From Schistosoma mansoni (taxonomy: Eukaryota > Platyhelminthes > Trematoda > Strigeidida > Schistosomatidae), in the NCBI RefSeq assembly GCF_000237925.1, contig NW_017386074.1, forward strand, positions 1-64,000: DNA of 64,000 nucleotides. The letters are read 5' to 3'. The notes under the pieces are model-generated. The model was not told the DNA's origin, did not search any database, and saw nothing but the letters and a program-made list of their open reading frames with translations. Positions 23,895 through 36,645 of the stretch are shown here, piece after piece (position 1 is the stretch's first letter; each line of letters opens with the position of its first letter). Position numbers and translations under genes: made by a program.

Positions 23895-24830
23895 AGTTCA
23901 CTTGGTGTTGATTGTTTAAATTTCTAAATTGATGTTTTTGATCTGCAATTAACCAGTCTCTTATGAGCATATATCTACAATGTGCCCATTGTCTCGATAT
24001 TGCCTTAATTCACAAGCATTATAAGAAAGGATGGATAGTGACTAGCAGTGAAATCCAGGATGAGCGTTTTTTCCTATTTGGGACTCGTCAGCTGGATGTA
24101 CCTGCATCTCAGAGTGGATAACGCGATGGTGTTTGAAGCGAAAGGTACTGGGTTCGACTCCTAGAGTGGATGTCAACTATGAGATGCAGGTATATTTGGC
24201 TGACGAGTTCCAAATAGGATGAAACGCCCATCCTAGATTCCACTCCTTATCACTATCCATCCTTGCTTATAATACTTGTGAATTAAGGCAAGGTCAATGC
24301 AATACACACAGTGTTGATATATGCATTATAAGCAAGGATGGATAGTGGGTAGGAGTGAAATCTAGGATTCGCGTTTCATCCTATTTGAAACTTATCAGCT
24401 GGATGTACCTGCATCGCTGAGTTGATGTTCAATCAGGGGGTCTATCCCAGTACCGTCCACTCCTACTCGCTATCCATCCTTGCTTATAATACTTATGAAT
24501 TAAGACAATTTCGATGTCATAGGCACAGTATAGATGAATGCTAATAAGAGACTGATCAATTGCAGTTCCAAACATCAATGTGGAAATTCAAGTAAACAAT
24601 AACCTGTGAATTTTAAAGGAATTGTGAAATACATCATCTCAAATACGTAATTTTAGACGTAAATCTACATTAGTAAACCTGAATTGAAAAAATGAATTTC
24701 AGTCCCACAGTGAACATCAACTCTGAGATGCAGGTACATCCAGCTGACGAGTCCCAAATAGGACGAAACGCGCGTCAAACTGGATTCCACTGCTAGTCAC
24801 TATCCACCATTGCTTACAATTCATTACTTA
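23895..24830. mobile_element. R1 SINE cluster, both orientations
   Basis: At least four pieces: minus unit 23898-24115, plus unit 24110-24330, minus hammerhead end 24325-24445, plus head and hammerhead segments to 24825. The last carries an intact hammerhead core. Boundaries are approximate. Confidence 0.65.
24738..24785 (+). ncRNA. Hammerhead ribozyme (R1), intact core with 3-base insertion
   Basis: ATCCAG/CTGGAT stem I, CTGACGA, GTCC..GGAC, GAAA, palindrome ACGCGCGT and GTC are all present. Three A's separate the cleavage triplet from stem I. Confidence 0.65.
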
Positions 24831-25634
24831 ATGTTGTTGAGGTCTATAAATAAGTTCAAATTTTTTTTACAAAAGTGATTTAAGATTACAAGCATTTATT
24901 CCATACATGTATAATAATAAATATAATTATTATCACCATGGCAACAAAAATTTATTTGCTCAGTTTCATATATAAAAATATTCAGTTTTTTAGTGAAATT
25001 AAGTTTTTATTTTATTTTATAAAATATAAAAATCCAGTCTTTTTTTTTAAAAAAAAATTTTTTATGATAAACAATAGAAAACAAATAGAAATATTAAGAA
25101 ATGAATTTAAGGATCAGTAATAGACAGAACATGCAACAGAACACAGAGTGAATGAAAGAATGAGACAGAATCTTTTTGTTGACATAGTGATTGTTTTCGA
25201 GTGAATCTAGTTTCTGGCCAAATTTTGTAATGAAAATTAATCGAAATGAACAATGAAGACTTCATGAATACGTATTCGTAGATACCTATCATATTATTGA
25301 CTGGAATGGATATATATGTATTTGTTATAAGGGAAAAACTATGAAGAGTATAAACTGAATAATATAATTCATTCCATCTTATACTGGTCAATTGAATATA
25401 TAGATTGATGGCTAGTAGAGGTATGGGACAACTTTTGACTCTTTCGAAAGTAGACACCTTATTTATTTAAGTATTACTCGAAGCATTCATATTTCATCAA
25501 GGGATATATAATGTTAGCCTTTTTAAGATGTTTACATAGGTTATATCTGTAATTTAGTAAAAAAAAAGAAATCTCTTTGAAAAATTCACTGAGAAAGCAT
25601 CTTTGCTAGCTAGTTTACAAATAACATACTATAT

Positions 25635-26310
25635 AACAGAAAGGGTATTTGTGGAGATTGTATTATTTTCACAGTTAAACTCACGAATTGATCTAAGCTA
25701 GACAACCATGAAAAACTTGGAAGCATTGGACGACCTTTTTCTTCCTAGTATCGAAGTTGTCAGCGGTGTGCACCTACGATCATGCACGTGAGAATCGAAC
25801 CCAGGACTTTCGGTCTAGTGCAAACAGTGTTAATATCAGATTTCAGTCGATTTATGATCATGCGCAACCTTTCATCTATTGTCTGTCAACTGTGAAAACA
25901 CTACAATATCAACAATTCCTCATACTGATAGAAACCTTGTTCTTATCAATGAGTAGCTTCAGGATGGATTTATTTGAATTCTAGTAATAGTACATAAACA
26001 GAGTTGTTCAAACTGTGTCAGATGTGAGACAATTATTCACCTCAGACATTCGATGAAGGTTTGCTCAAAATCATGAATCGATTGAAGTTAGACATCAACA
26101 CCGTTAGATACTGGCTCAGTGTTGTAAAAGTTGAACGTTCCTGAGTGAGATCAAATGTCCTAGGTTTGAATCGCACATACGGGACTGTGGTTGCACGTTG
26201 TTGATAAATGCTATACGAGATCGGAACTTTCGTCTATTGCTTTCTGGTTTTCAATCATAGTCTAGCTTATATTGGCTAGTGAATTCAATACTTGAAATTC
26301 ATAATATGTA
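25635..26310. mobile_element. R2-subfamily SINE inverted pair
   Basis: Minus unit (25635-25880) and plus unit (25885-26310) of the same subfamily as the tandem array. B box-like GAGAATCGAACCCAGG (reverse) is visible; both hammerheads are degraded. Confidence 0.65.
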
Positions 26311-27344
26311 GTTTTTGAACTATTGTCATGATTATTGCATATTGATTTTTGTAAATATAAAGGTTTCCATTCTTCATGAGTAACTACATAGTACATCTAC
26401 AACCGAGTATTACATCATCATCTATCATATTCGACATTCTTCTATGGTAGTTTCGTCTTTCGTTCATAATATTTAAGACGTGTAATATCATATTCGAATG
26501 TATTATTTACGTAATCAATACCTACATTCAATTGGATTTTATTTCACTTCTTAAATATCATTTTACCTTACATAGTTGAATGAAACTAATTATAATTCTA
26601 GTCTATTTATTGGTTACATTTGTTTTAATGTGTGACATTAAAGTATGGCATTATGCAATCGCTTCACTCAAAAAAGTTTCCTTTGCTAAGGTAACATTTC
26701 AATGATTTATGGATAGTTAACTTCATTTAAATTTCTATTATTCATATGATATTCGAAAACAATGAAACTACTATTGTATGTTTTAGTAGTTATGTAGTGT
26801 GGTCTACTTATATCCATATAAGTAGTATATAGTGATGGTCAGACGTAGAATGTATTTTGCCAGAAGACCGATAAGGAGAGAACTGAAATGAAGCGCAATT
26901 GGTAGGAAAATGCATGAACAATGGAATTAGAGAAGATGAACTGATATTTACAGAAGGAATAGTGAAGATTGAGACAATTGGTTGTTATGATTATCAGAAT
27001 TTAGTGAGATAATCTGTAATTTATGTCTAAATACATTCGATTGTCCCCAACTAGTGTTTCGTCCACTACAGTAATATACCTAAACTTCTAATGCAGTATA
27101 TGGAAATCACAAATAATAAACATTTTTCATTATTTAACGTTCGGTTATTAAACTCAAAGTCATGAGTTATTTGGTACATTCAGGGTTACTAAAATTACTT
27201 ATCTATTATTATGATATAATGGATGATTCATCATTAAATGCAGTAGTATTATTGTGAACGAGAACACAGGCGGATATAAGCTAACGTTGCTTAACACACA
27301 GCTACAGAGTTATTTGAAAAGAAAGGAAACTATAAAAACCATAT

Positions 27345-27714
27345 TCACTTAGTATTTCTCGCTTCAATCTTCCCATTGATGTTTAGGACTGCAACTGGTC
27401 AGTCTCTAACTGGCATATGTGCATACTGTGCATATTACCTCGATATAGCCTAAATTCATCATCAATGGGAAGATTCAAACAAACAATACTAAGTGAATTT
27501 CAACTTCACCCCATTGCACAAGCAAGTGGTTATCAGGACTCAGTAGCTGAGTGGATAACGAGATGACGTTTGAAGCAAGAGGTACTGGGTTCGATTTTCA
27601 GAGTGAACATCAATATGTCTGAGATGCAGGTACATCCATCTGACGAGTCCCAAATAGGACGAAACGCGCGTCCTGGATTTCACTGTTAGCCACTATCCAT
27701 CTTTGCTTACAATG
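27345..27714 (+). mobile_element. R1 SINE nested in an R5 repeat, with 12-bp target-site duplication
   Basis: TAAAAACCATAT at 27333-27344 and 27715-27726 flanks the element. Inside, a reversed head (to about 27458) is joined to a full plus copy with A box-like AGCTGAGTGGATAACGAG, B box-like GGGTTCGATTTTC and a hammerhead. The insertion splits an R5 copy whose halves continue on each side. Confidence 0.85.
27634..27678 (+). ncRNA. Hammerhead ribozyme (R1), intact core
   Basis: CTGACGA (27640), stem II GTCC..GGAC, GAAA, palindromic ACGCGCGT and GTC followed by CTGGAT. Stem I has one terminal mismatch (ATCCAT/CTGGAT). Confidence 0.78.
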
Positions 27715-28282
27715 TAAAAACCATATATTTTAATACTTTATTTGTAAAATGTCCATCAACTGTTTCAAACTTTATTGTCCTTTCATTCCCATAAAAATTA
27801 CTCTCTGTTCCCGTTCTTTTCAATTCGATTTTTCCAATCTTCTGCTCCCAGGTATTTCATTTCTGACTGGTGTTTATGTACTACTTATATCGACATAGGT
27901 AACACATACCTTAGTATTCGGATTCTTCATGCGTTGAGTTTAAACACTCATGGTACACTAAAAAAAATTTCAACATTGTAGCACGATTTAGTATTTAGGG
28001 GATATAATCTCTAATAGAGTTTCAAAGTCAATGTTCTTATTATTTATAGAATGGAAAGTAACGGAAATGTACATATTTATTAGTATCCTTTGGATACATA
28101 ATCACCCATTTCTTAAGTAAAATATCCTTTTATTTTCGCACTAGATTGTTATTTACAACTTAGTAGATGATATCATTGATAAAAATATTTTCTTTTCTGA
28201 ATAGTCTCTAGTCTATTATTTATAAATGCATATAACTAAGGCATCTTAATAGCTTATTTTGTGAGGCATCAGATGAATTCAT

Positions 28283-28545
28283 ATGCCTAGATGGCTTCCA
28301 AACCAATTAGTGTTAGATGATCCGATCAATGTGGGAGTTAGAGAAGTATGTTCATCGATAGCAAAATATATAATTGAAATGAGGCACAAAACTAACATCA
28401 ATAGAGCTTTTAAAGCATTGTCTAGAAATTGTCATAGACAAATTCTCAGGTTTATTGAAGCCTTGAATATTCATAAATTTAAACCACCCCTTAAGTGTAC
28501 AAAAACAATTTTGTCGTAAACATGAGTTTATCCTTAAGTCATTTT
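28283..28545 (+). mobile_element. Penelope-like element remnant (GIY-YIG C-terminus)
   Basis: The frame contains SSIAKYIIEMRHKTNI and RNCHRQILRFIEALNIHKFK, followed by sequence reading PL.VQKQF in another frame. The pattern H..(T)GH, R..L..(I)EAL.I..(F)KP.L..QK is the C-terminal end of GIY-YIG-bearing retroelement proteins (Penelope-like). Family call is from pattern memory. It is a degraded fragment. Confidence 0.5.
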
Positions 28546-28674
28546 ATTACCTAGAATAAATGCGACGATTTCCTATTCTTTCTATATGATGTAAAAACAA
28601 TTTTTCCCTCCCCTTCACCTTTTTCAACTGAACTTTCATTTAATTTCGGAAGTAGTTTTTGAGCATATTATAGA

Positions 28675-28855
28675 TATAGAGGTTAGGCGTTTGCGCGCGA
28701 GACCGATCGGACCTGGATTCGATTCTTGGAAGGCGCGGTCGTGGATGCGCATTGCTAAGGAGTTCCACAATAGGACGAAATGGTCATCCAGTGTTCCCAG
28801 GTTTTCCATATTAGTCTAGCTTCAATTGAATCATGATCTCAACTATCGAAATTTC
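28675..28855 (+). mobile_element. R2 SINE, 5'-truncated
   Basis: Starts inside the A box region (GAGGTTAGGCGTTTGCGCGCG), B box-like TGGATTCGATTCT, hammerhead with core CTAAGGA (altered), tail to GATCTCAACTATCG. Confidence 0.7.
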
Positions 28856-28989
28856 ATTTATCTTTTTAAGTGAGGTATAAATAACTTTTAGGTGTACAGA
28901 TATAAGCACAGACATTGTCTGATTTTACAATACTATATGATAATTAAGATATAAGTGTGAATGAAACGAGATAAAAGGGATATCAAGAA

Positions 28990-29160
28990 ATGACATTAGA
29001 AATATATAGGACATATATTGATGAAATCATTAAACAACATCACAAGGCAAGTAATAACTTGGAATCATGAAAGGAAATGAAAAACATGGAAGACTGTAAA
29101 ACATACAACGTTGGGAATTAGGAATAGACATGAAAAGGGTGAATAAAAACGTTGATGAAT
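28990..29160 (+). mobile_element. Highly decayed LINE C-terminal fragment
   Basis: The order of words (GHI.MKSLNN.ITRQ, TWNHE, then MKRVNKN) follows the LINE tail seen at 320-547 but with many substitutions. It ends before the terminal motif. Confidence 0.5.
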
Positions 29161-30054
29161 GAATAAATCATTCAGCTAATCAAACTTATTTCATGATGAG
29201 TACATGTAAAGTCCGGGTATTTTTTTACTCTTAAAAAAGTTGAATTATGAGGACGTGCATTTCTGTAAATTATATTTATGATAGATACTATTCATAAGAT
29301 TATTTGTGAGTACTATAAAGCAGAACGTCGTCTCAAAGCTATCGAAATTGTCAGATGAATAGAAGAGTTCCATCATATGAAAAGCACAACATAGATGAAA
29401 CACTTAAAGATCAGGAGAGAAAACAGTTCGGATTGCAGAACACGCCACAAGATGTAAATGGATTATCGAAGGCTGTGTATGCTTACTATATAAGCAGGGT
29501 AATTTATTCCAGTAAACATTCATTCCTTTTGATCATTGTCTTGTTCAGCAAGTTGAATGTTGTATGATAAAACGTTTCATCTGAAAGTTTTAATAGATAT
29601 TCATTGACTGTTTGTGAGTAATATAATCCTTATATATTTAGTATCTAACTAGTAATAAGATTCGAGACACATGTTCCATCCAATTTAATGTTATTTCACT
29701 TGTATGTAACTCTATTCGAGCATTCATGGTCATATAATACTCGATCAAACCAATTAACTTTCCCTCTAAACGTGTAATACATTAGCAACTTAACCACTAA
29801 GATTACATAGTTTCAAATCTATTAAAGTCATACAAAGGTATTAGTACTGGTATATATCAACAATTGAAAATTACAAACCCTTTAGGATAATATTTTTAGT
29901 TTTATGATTACAGTATTTCTGTTTAACTTACATTACTAAACTCCTTTACTACATATTATCATAACATACAATTCAAACTCATTTTAAAATGTTTCTATTC
30001 AATAATAGAGATGATTCAATATTTATTTTTGTAGACTCTAACTAGAAACAGTTC

Positions 30055-30560
30055 ATTCATTTATTTAAACACAAAAATATTGGTACAAGGGGACATCAGA
30101 TAGATATGCGTCGCACGAATCTCACTTGATTTGTGTGAGGGCTGTGATATTGCACAGGTGTCCAAACTGAAGCAGATGATTTTCTTAGGGGACCACACCC
30201 GGAGCCTTTGACCTTATGGTCTAATTCAAAAGACAGTGGAGTATCGTGAGGAGATGCAGTCCCATGATTCATATGCCATTTGCTCCCTCAGGATACTGGA
30301 GCACATGTGCACCATTGGTTTACAATCAGGGTTTTCCAACTCCCCTAGGTGGACTTTCCGTGTTAACCAACCCGGTTAAAGCACCGGATATTCACTTTTC
30401 GTCCTCTCAATTTCGTAAAAAAACACCCCAGCCACGAGAAGGCAGAGAGTAGGACTTCCCTGGCAGAGGCTATATACGTGTGCTCATGTGAGAGCATTTC
30501 GAGAGGGAGAACGGATTGTCCCTACTCTCGGCCGTACCAGGGCGTTTAGGGGTCAGAATT
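30055..30560 (-). repeat. R4 dispersed repeat, copy 2
   Basis: Parallel to copy 1 along its length (for example TTTGACCTTATGGTCTAATTC and GAGAGCATTTCGAGAGGGAG versus near-identical words in copy 1). The short open frame at 30246-30452 lies on the opposite strand and is not conserved in copy 1. Confidence 0.7.
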
Positions 30561-31729
30561 CATTTATTATAAGATCCTCATAAATAAGAATAGAAATACG
30601 TCAATAAACGTTCTACTTTATGAAAATATAAAGATAATAAGACCGATTAACATTCCTACTATTATTATTATTATCGTTATTATTATTAACTTTATTTAAT
30701 ATTATATTTTTGGTTCAATATAGAATTCTCAGCTCAAAGTATTTCAACAAGCTTCCTTTTCTTGATGAATCCTGACGATAAATATTGAGTGGTCACCAGT
30801 TAGATGTAAAAATTTCACGATTCAATATCCGAATAAGGTTTATTCTTTTCAATGTATATTTCCAGACACCATGATGTCTCTGAGTGCACTTTTTGTAACG
30901 GGTACAGTGAAATGTCGTAAATTTTTCATAAACACATCTGAATAGGTTATTAAACTATTAGGCATAATGATGTGTTTAGACGAACAGGAAAATAGATAAC
31001 TTGTTGAAATATCTAAATGACAGGAACAGATAATTCAGTTATTCAACTAGGCCACCTTTGATAGTCATACAAGTTCTTAATCAAATTAATACAGATTATT
31101 TTAAGACAGGATCAATTATTTTCGGATCAAAATTTAATCTACTTTGTACTTTGTACTTTTTTTTATTGATATCACTAGGGACATGTCACTATTTCAAAAC
31201 TTATTTACTTCCTATGCTGTTAACCTATCTAGACAGCAAAGTGTTTCCACAATAGCTTATACATTGTTATTGATATGGTTTGAAATTATCCTAATGTTGT
31301 AATACAGGAGTGAATTTCGATCCGTCTCTACCACTGGGTTCAAATTTCAATTCGAATATCAATCTTTGGATATAGGTACATTCAATTGACGAGTGTCAAA
31401 TCAGATAAAATACATGTTCATGATTCTATGACATATAGATTTAGTTTTTTTTATATCTGACAGATTATATTGTTACTATAGGTAGTATAAGCTCTCAAAA
31501 TAGCTCCTAAGTAGTAAATGATAACAACTTGTATGTTATTGAGATTTACAATAACTTAATTGCAAACTATTTGACATTAGAGATAGAAATATCAGATACA
31601 ATATAATAGAATGGTATATTTAGATATTAAAACAAATCATTTAAAAACGTGAATAAAAAGAAACTTCAGATACAACATATTTGAGTAAACACTGTAAAAG
31701 GTTTTCTTAGAAAATACTACTTACTAAAT

Positions 31730-32245
31730 TCACTTAGTATTGTTTGTTTGAATCTTCCATTGATGCTTGGGACTGCAACTGGTCAGTCTGGTAAGGTATT
31801 GGGTTCAAGTCCCGGAGTGAACATCAACTGTGAGATGCAAGTACATCCAGGTGACGAGTCCCAAGTCGGACGAAACGCGCGTCCTGGATTCCACTCCTAC
31901 CCATTATCCATCTTTGATTATAATGCTTATGAATTAAGGCAATATCGAGGCAATACGCACAATATGCACATATGGCCAATAAGAGACTGAACATTAATGG
32001 GAAGATTCAAACAAACAATACTAAGTGAATTTAAGCTTCACACCACTGCACAAGCAAGTGGCTATCAAGACTCAGTGGCCGAGTGGATAATGCGATAGCG
32101 TTTGAAGCGAACGGTACTGCGTTCGAGTCTCAGAGTGAAAATCAACTCTGAGATGCAGGTACATCCAGCTGACGAGTCTCAAATAGGACGAAAAGCGCGT
32201 CCTGGATTACACTGTTAGCCACTATCCATTTTCGCTTATACTACT
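31730..32245 (+). mobile_element. R1 SINE tandem pair
   Basis: The reversed head start at about 31730 is followed by a hammerhead end (GTGACGA at 31851, core C changed), then a full second unit with CTGACGA at 32169. The cores are 318 bases apart. The second unit has GAAAA where GAAAC is usual. Confidence 0.75.
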
Positions 32246-32344
32246 TACTAATTTGAGAAATTCTAAATAATTTGATATTTGATTACTTTTATGTATAAAT
32301 TCTAAATTATCATCATTAGATATTGTATTGGTCATTTTAAGTCA

Positions 32345-32560
32345 CAAGTAGATCTCATCTGGACCATAATGAAAAACCTGGAAGTACTGGGCAGACTATT
32401 CATACTAGTACGAAATCCTCAACAGTGCATATTCATGACCTCGACATTAGGAATATGACACAAAAGTTTTCAGCTATACATGTGAATTCTTAATCTTTTC
32501 AGACAACTGAGCTGACATTCAATAGTGTTAATATATAACTCTTATTGCTTCACGATACTG
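32345..32560 (-). mobile_element. R2 SINE, decayed
   Basis: Minus copy recognisable from AAAAACCTGGAAGTACTGG, the hammerhead strands and a TGAGCTGACATTCAATAGTG segment. Strongly diverged. Confidence 0.5.
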
Positions 32561-32675
32561 AAAGATCATAATCAGAATTGTATTATTGATCTTTGTTCAG
32601 TATGATTGTTGTGTTTCTGTCCAGCTGAGAGATTGTATTACATACAAAAAGTATCTAATTATAATACAATATTTC

Positions 32676-33260
32676 TGTTATATCCCGTGGAGATTTATGA
32701 ATGGTAACTCTGAGAAATATTTTTGGACCAACATGATGCGTATATTTCCTATTGTATGATTAATAAGTAACTAAACTATTCATATTCGTGTTCCTCTTAT
32801 TTTAAGCTTTATTTCGACTTATAGACTATTATTATACGATTTAACATTCTTGAGTTATCTCTAGTCTATTAATTACTGTTCACCCTATTCACAGCCACAT
32901 TTGGCTAAATATTATACAAATGTTATTTTCTATTTTATGGAACGATGTGGTCTGTCTGTTTTGTATATAAACCCAGTATGTTCGAAAATAATGATTCATA
33001 TTGCAGAGGCTGTTATTGGTGTTCTGGACTTAACTGACTGGGCTAGTCATAAAGTACGAATGATAAGTACTGAAGATTGCTCACACAACTTTTGTGTATC
33101 ATGGCTCTGATCGATAGTTGACTGTTCTCTGATTTGCGGGACTCAGCACGTTCATATACTAAACAAGGCACGTACGCACTCATAAGTTATAACAACTGGC
33201 GACGGGGTAGAAAAAAAATCGAACCAGACTGCACACATACAGTGAAAAAAAATCCCCGTT
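32676..33260 (+). mobile_element. LTR retrotransposon fossil: 5' LTR plus primer-binding site
   Basis: The LTR (32676-33194, 519 bp) starts TGTTATA and ends TTATAACA, an inverted terminal pair. It is followed after two bases by TGGCGACGGGG, a typical tRNA primer-binding site. Only a short internal stretch follows, so the element is broken. Two related solo LTRs lie at 38168 and 60248. A Ty3/gypsy-type origin is likely from the site layout but not proven. Confidence 0.8.
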
Positions 33261-33764
33261 AGATAACACAATGAGAACGATAGTTTCATAAACAATCTAC
33301 AATGTATATTCGATTATGTAATGTTTGTATACCGTACAAAATTGTGACTGTAACATTACAAAATATTCTTATATAGTTTATAATGACATCATCATATATG
33401 AAAGACGCTTGGTTCATGTATCCATAGAGTTATGTATTTTGAAAGGTGTTATGTAATCTATTAGACTTTAGTATTTGTTAAACGTCATTGCTGCTGTTGT
33501 ATGCTATAGATACATTTGTGTGAATTAGACAGTTGTATTGTCCAAGTGCTTGCTTTATGTTTTTAATTACAAGTGAAATACTTTCACTATGTCAAGACAT
33601 TTTAATCCTGTTGACCAATCTGTTAGAAGTAAAATGTAAAATTTTAAGCGGAAACTGATAGTTTGATTTACGTAGTTTTACATTGTTAGTTAGTTAAAAA
33701 TAAAGATATATTAATATCAAGAGATAGTGATATTCATTTGTAAGTGTTCGTACTTTCCTGTAGT

Positions 33765-33990
33765 TGATCTGATGGACTGTAGTTTATCAGTCTCTTTTGA
33801 TATATGTGCATCCTGTGCGGTTTGCACAGGTCAATAGCTAGCCAGATTGTGAAGCTGATTTGATCAATGATTAGGTATTTGAAGCATAGAGGACATCAAT
33901 ACTGGTATGCAGGTACATACTGTCTGTAACTCCGAAAGGAGACGAAACGTTAGTCTTGTGTTCTATTGCTGGCTACTATCCAACTTTGCT
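33765..33990 (+). mobile_element. Divergent R1-like SINE
   Basis: Shares GGACTGTAGTTTATCAGTCTC, the ATATGTGCATCC segment, a GAGACGAAACG hammerhead strand with an unusual GAAA stem II loop, and the GGCTACTATCCAACTTTGCT tail. An older or separate subfamily; the tRNA-like part is barely recognisable. Confidence 0.55.
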
Positions 33991-34444
33991 GACAACCGTA
34001 ATTATTGAACAATGTTAACCCCTTCATTTATACGGTCAATATTTTTTATAACTTCGAATATGAATCTAGATATCAACAAATTACACCTAACGAAATAAAT
34101 TTCCTTCTAGTATCTTTTCTAGAAGCTTCTGCACTCTTCTAGTCATTTGTAGCTTCACAAAACTTTCAATTGTTTGAATATAATCGAAACGTGATAGAAA
34201 AATACCTTTTGACTTTCAACCCTCTTGTTTTCTTGGTAGTTTAGATGTGACTTTAAAAAGGAAGAGAATTCATCATAGTTTCAAACCGATTTATCACTCT
34301 TTCAATATTATGAGGATACTAATTTGAACATCTACCTGTTAGATTATTATTATTGCAGTTTCTCAGTAAGTATCAGCTTCTTAAAAATCCCAGGTGCGTA
34401 TTGCTAACAAGTGCCGATTAGATGTGACCACCTAATATCAAAAC

Positions 34445-34565
34445 AGTGCACCTAATGTCGATCAATAATATATTTGTAATATCCCAATGAGTAGAAAAAA
34501 TAGATTTTCTGACGTTTCGTGACTCAGTGTAAACCACTTCTTCAGAGAATAAATAACCAAATTAA
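34445..34565 (+). repeat. R7 short dispersed repeat
   Basis: ATGAGTAG..AAAATAGATTTTCTGACGTTTCGTGAC, then CCACTTCTTCAGAGAATAAA; also present at 61650-61740 and, decayed, near 50890-50960. May be the end of a larger retroelement. Confidence 0.55.
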
Positions 34566-35094
34566 CATTAATCCATACTAAAACTTGATCGATAGAAATC
34601 TAATCAGCATTATAAAGGAACAGACAAGCATGACATTAATCACATGACATTAATTAATTGTAAACAACATAGCTCTACTAAAAGGTCAGTTGTGGCTACA
34701 AAAACTCAACAGTATCTCCATGGACCTTGAGTCGAACCCCGTCCATAACGACAACCTGATTAGGAATGAAGATAAGGTCTCTTTAATCGATAAACTGAGT
34801 TACTTTTTATTACTCCGTTATAACTCTACTAGTCAACAAGAGTACAAAATATGGAAAAAATACAAAGTTTATATCAACTATTTTATCGATAATACTGAGT
34901 AAATAGAAGATTATATTGATGGTTCATTGGTAACTATTACAATGATAATGACCATTATTCATTTGGGCAGATATATCAAATGTTAAATCAACTCTAGTAT
35001 AAACATTATGATAGATGTCTAGAGATAATATGTAGTTATTTCAATGGAATAATTTCCTGTATTAGGATATTATTGATTTCTTGGAAGAAATGAT

Positions 35095-35500
35095 TTATAT
35101 CAGAAGGGGATTTTTATGGATGTTATAGTAATTTCAATACCAATCCATAAAATTGAGCAACTATTCACCAATGTCTTCAGTGAGTTGATATCTTCCAACA
35201 GACCTGGTTGAACTCCACTGAATACTGCTTTTCACTAGAACTCCAGAAAATACCTCATGGAGCAAGTTACTGGTGAGCATATGATCATTATTAGAAGAGG
35301 GTTTTGTGGAAATTTCAGTAGTTTTATATAGTTGAAATCATGAGTCAATTGAAGCTAGACCACCATGGAAAACCCAGAAGCACTGGACAGTCATTTCGTC
35401 CTATTGTGGGACTCCTCAGCAGTGAGCAACCACGATGCCACCTTGCGAAATTTCCATGGTTGTTTAGCTTCAATTAAATCATGATCTAAACTATTGAAAT
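35095..35500 (-). mobile_element. R2 SINE, rearranged, with intact hammerhead core
   Basis: A piece of body (35140-35310) precedes a hammerhead end in minus orientation (35325-35430), which then turns into inverted tail sequence to 35500. The tRNA-like part is lost. Confidence 0.7.
35380..35425 (-). ncRNA. Hammerhead ribozyme (R2), intact core
   Basis: On the minus strand: CACTG/CAGTG stem I, CTGAGGA, stem II GTCC..GGAC with CACAATA loop, GAAA, GTC before CAGTGC. Stem III reads ATGACTGT. Confidence 0.65.
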
Positions 35501-35699
35501 AATTTATAGCTTCTTTGGTTCATTTCTTTTTTCGATAGACAGTTTTTTTGGATTTAGTTTACTTAAACTATTGTGATCAACGTTTTGATCATTACATACT
35601 TCGTCAAAAATTTCAAATTTCAGAAAACACTTTTATATGTGTATTCGATTAGTAACATTCATAAATTATTATCTTGGTAGATTTGAAAGGAGTCAAAGT

Positions 35700-35738
35700 A
35701 ATTAATGTACTGTATTGTACTGTACTGTACTGTACCGA
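35700..35738 (+). repeat. (TGTAC)n pentanucleotide microsatellite
   Basis: Five to six TGTAC-type units (one TGTAT variant). Confidence 0.85.
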
Positions 35739-35974
35739 ATCCCGCTGTTATTCAATGTTAAAAGTGACCATCCAATAACTATGCAGAGTTGTTAATTAAT
35801 ATGATGCATATTGATTGATTACAGTTTTGGACTAACGGTTTTTTAATATAGTGCAAAGTTCACTATCTTTGTATTTTGAATAACCGAGATCATCAGATCA
35901 GTAGTGATTAAACATTTATGTGCACAATATTGTGAAGCTATTCAAAGATAGTTTACAAGAATACGTGACTGGAA

Positions 35975-36645
35975 ACTTACTTCCTTTCTTATGCCTGTTA
36001 CCTCTCATTGAGGAGCATAAGCCACCCACTAGCATCCTTCATTCAACTCTGTCCTGAGAAATCCTCTGCTATTCATCTTTTTCAAGTCTACTTACAATTC
36101 ATGACATATTGTGTTCTTTGACCTTCCTCTTTTCTGTTTCCCTTCAGGATTACAAGTTAGTGCTTGTCTCATGATATAGTTTGATGATTTCCTCAATTTG
36201 TGTCATATCCACTTCCGACGTCTTTTCTTGTTTTCCTCTTTACTTGGAAGTTGGTTTATTTTCTCCCATAGTTGGCTCTTGCTGATGATATCTGGTCAAC
36301 GGACATTCACTATCCTGTGTAGACAATTGTTTATAGATTTTTGTACATTTATGATAATAGTTGCAATAGTTGTCGAAGTTTCAGCTCCTTATAGTAGAAC
36401 TTTCTTGACGTTTATTTTAAAGATTCTCACTTTAATATTAGTTGACAGTTGTTTTGAGTTCCATATATTCTTCAACTGTAGGAGTGCTGTTCTCGCTTTT
36501 CCAATCCTCGTCTTTACATCTGCATAATATCCTCCATGTTCATCGATGATGCTATCCAGATACGTCAACGTTTTCGCCTCTTCTGGAGTTTCCTCATCAA
36601 TAGTGATTATGTTGGTGTTCTCCGAATGATCTTTGTAATTGGGTA
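35975..36645 (-). mobile_element. RTE-like LINE, 3' portion in antisense to the host gene
   Basis: The reverse complement recovers EETPEEAKTLTYLDSIIDEH near 36600-36540, the KARIGKARTALLQLKNIWNS segment near 36530-36430, and ends at the TRGNRRK-equivalent near 36000. A 109-codon frame on the + strand (36198-36527) is only its antisense shadow. Confidence 0.8.

Larger units (their letters stand above)
27257..27910 (+). repeat. R5 dispersed repeat, split by an R1 SINE
   Basis: Left half 27257-27344 (GAACGAGAACACAGGCGGATA) and right half 27727-27910 (ATACTTTATTTGTAAAATG, TGTTCCCGTTCTTTTCAATTC) are interrupted by the SINE at 27345-27714. Confidence 0.65.

Noticed and set aside
25107-25457. 116-codon minus-strand frame in intron 1
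   Set aside because: No recognisable domain and no splice context; composition fits AT-rich chance coding.
30246-30452. 68-codon frame with Pro-rich sequence
   Set aside because: Lies within repeat R4 and is not open in the other copy.
34690-34902. 70-codon + strand frame downstream of an R7 repeat
   Set aside because: Probably part of the repeat's flank; nothing identifies it as a gene.
36198-36527. 109-codon hydrophobic frame on the + strand
   Set aside because: It is the antisense of the LINE C-terminal region lying on the minus strand.
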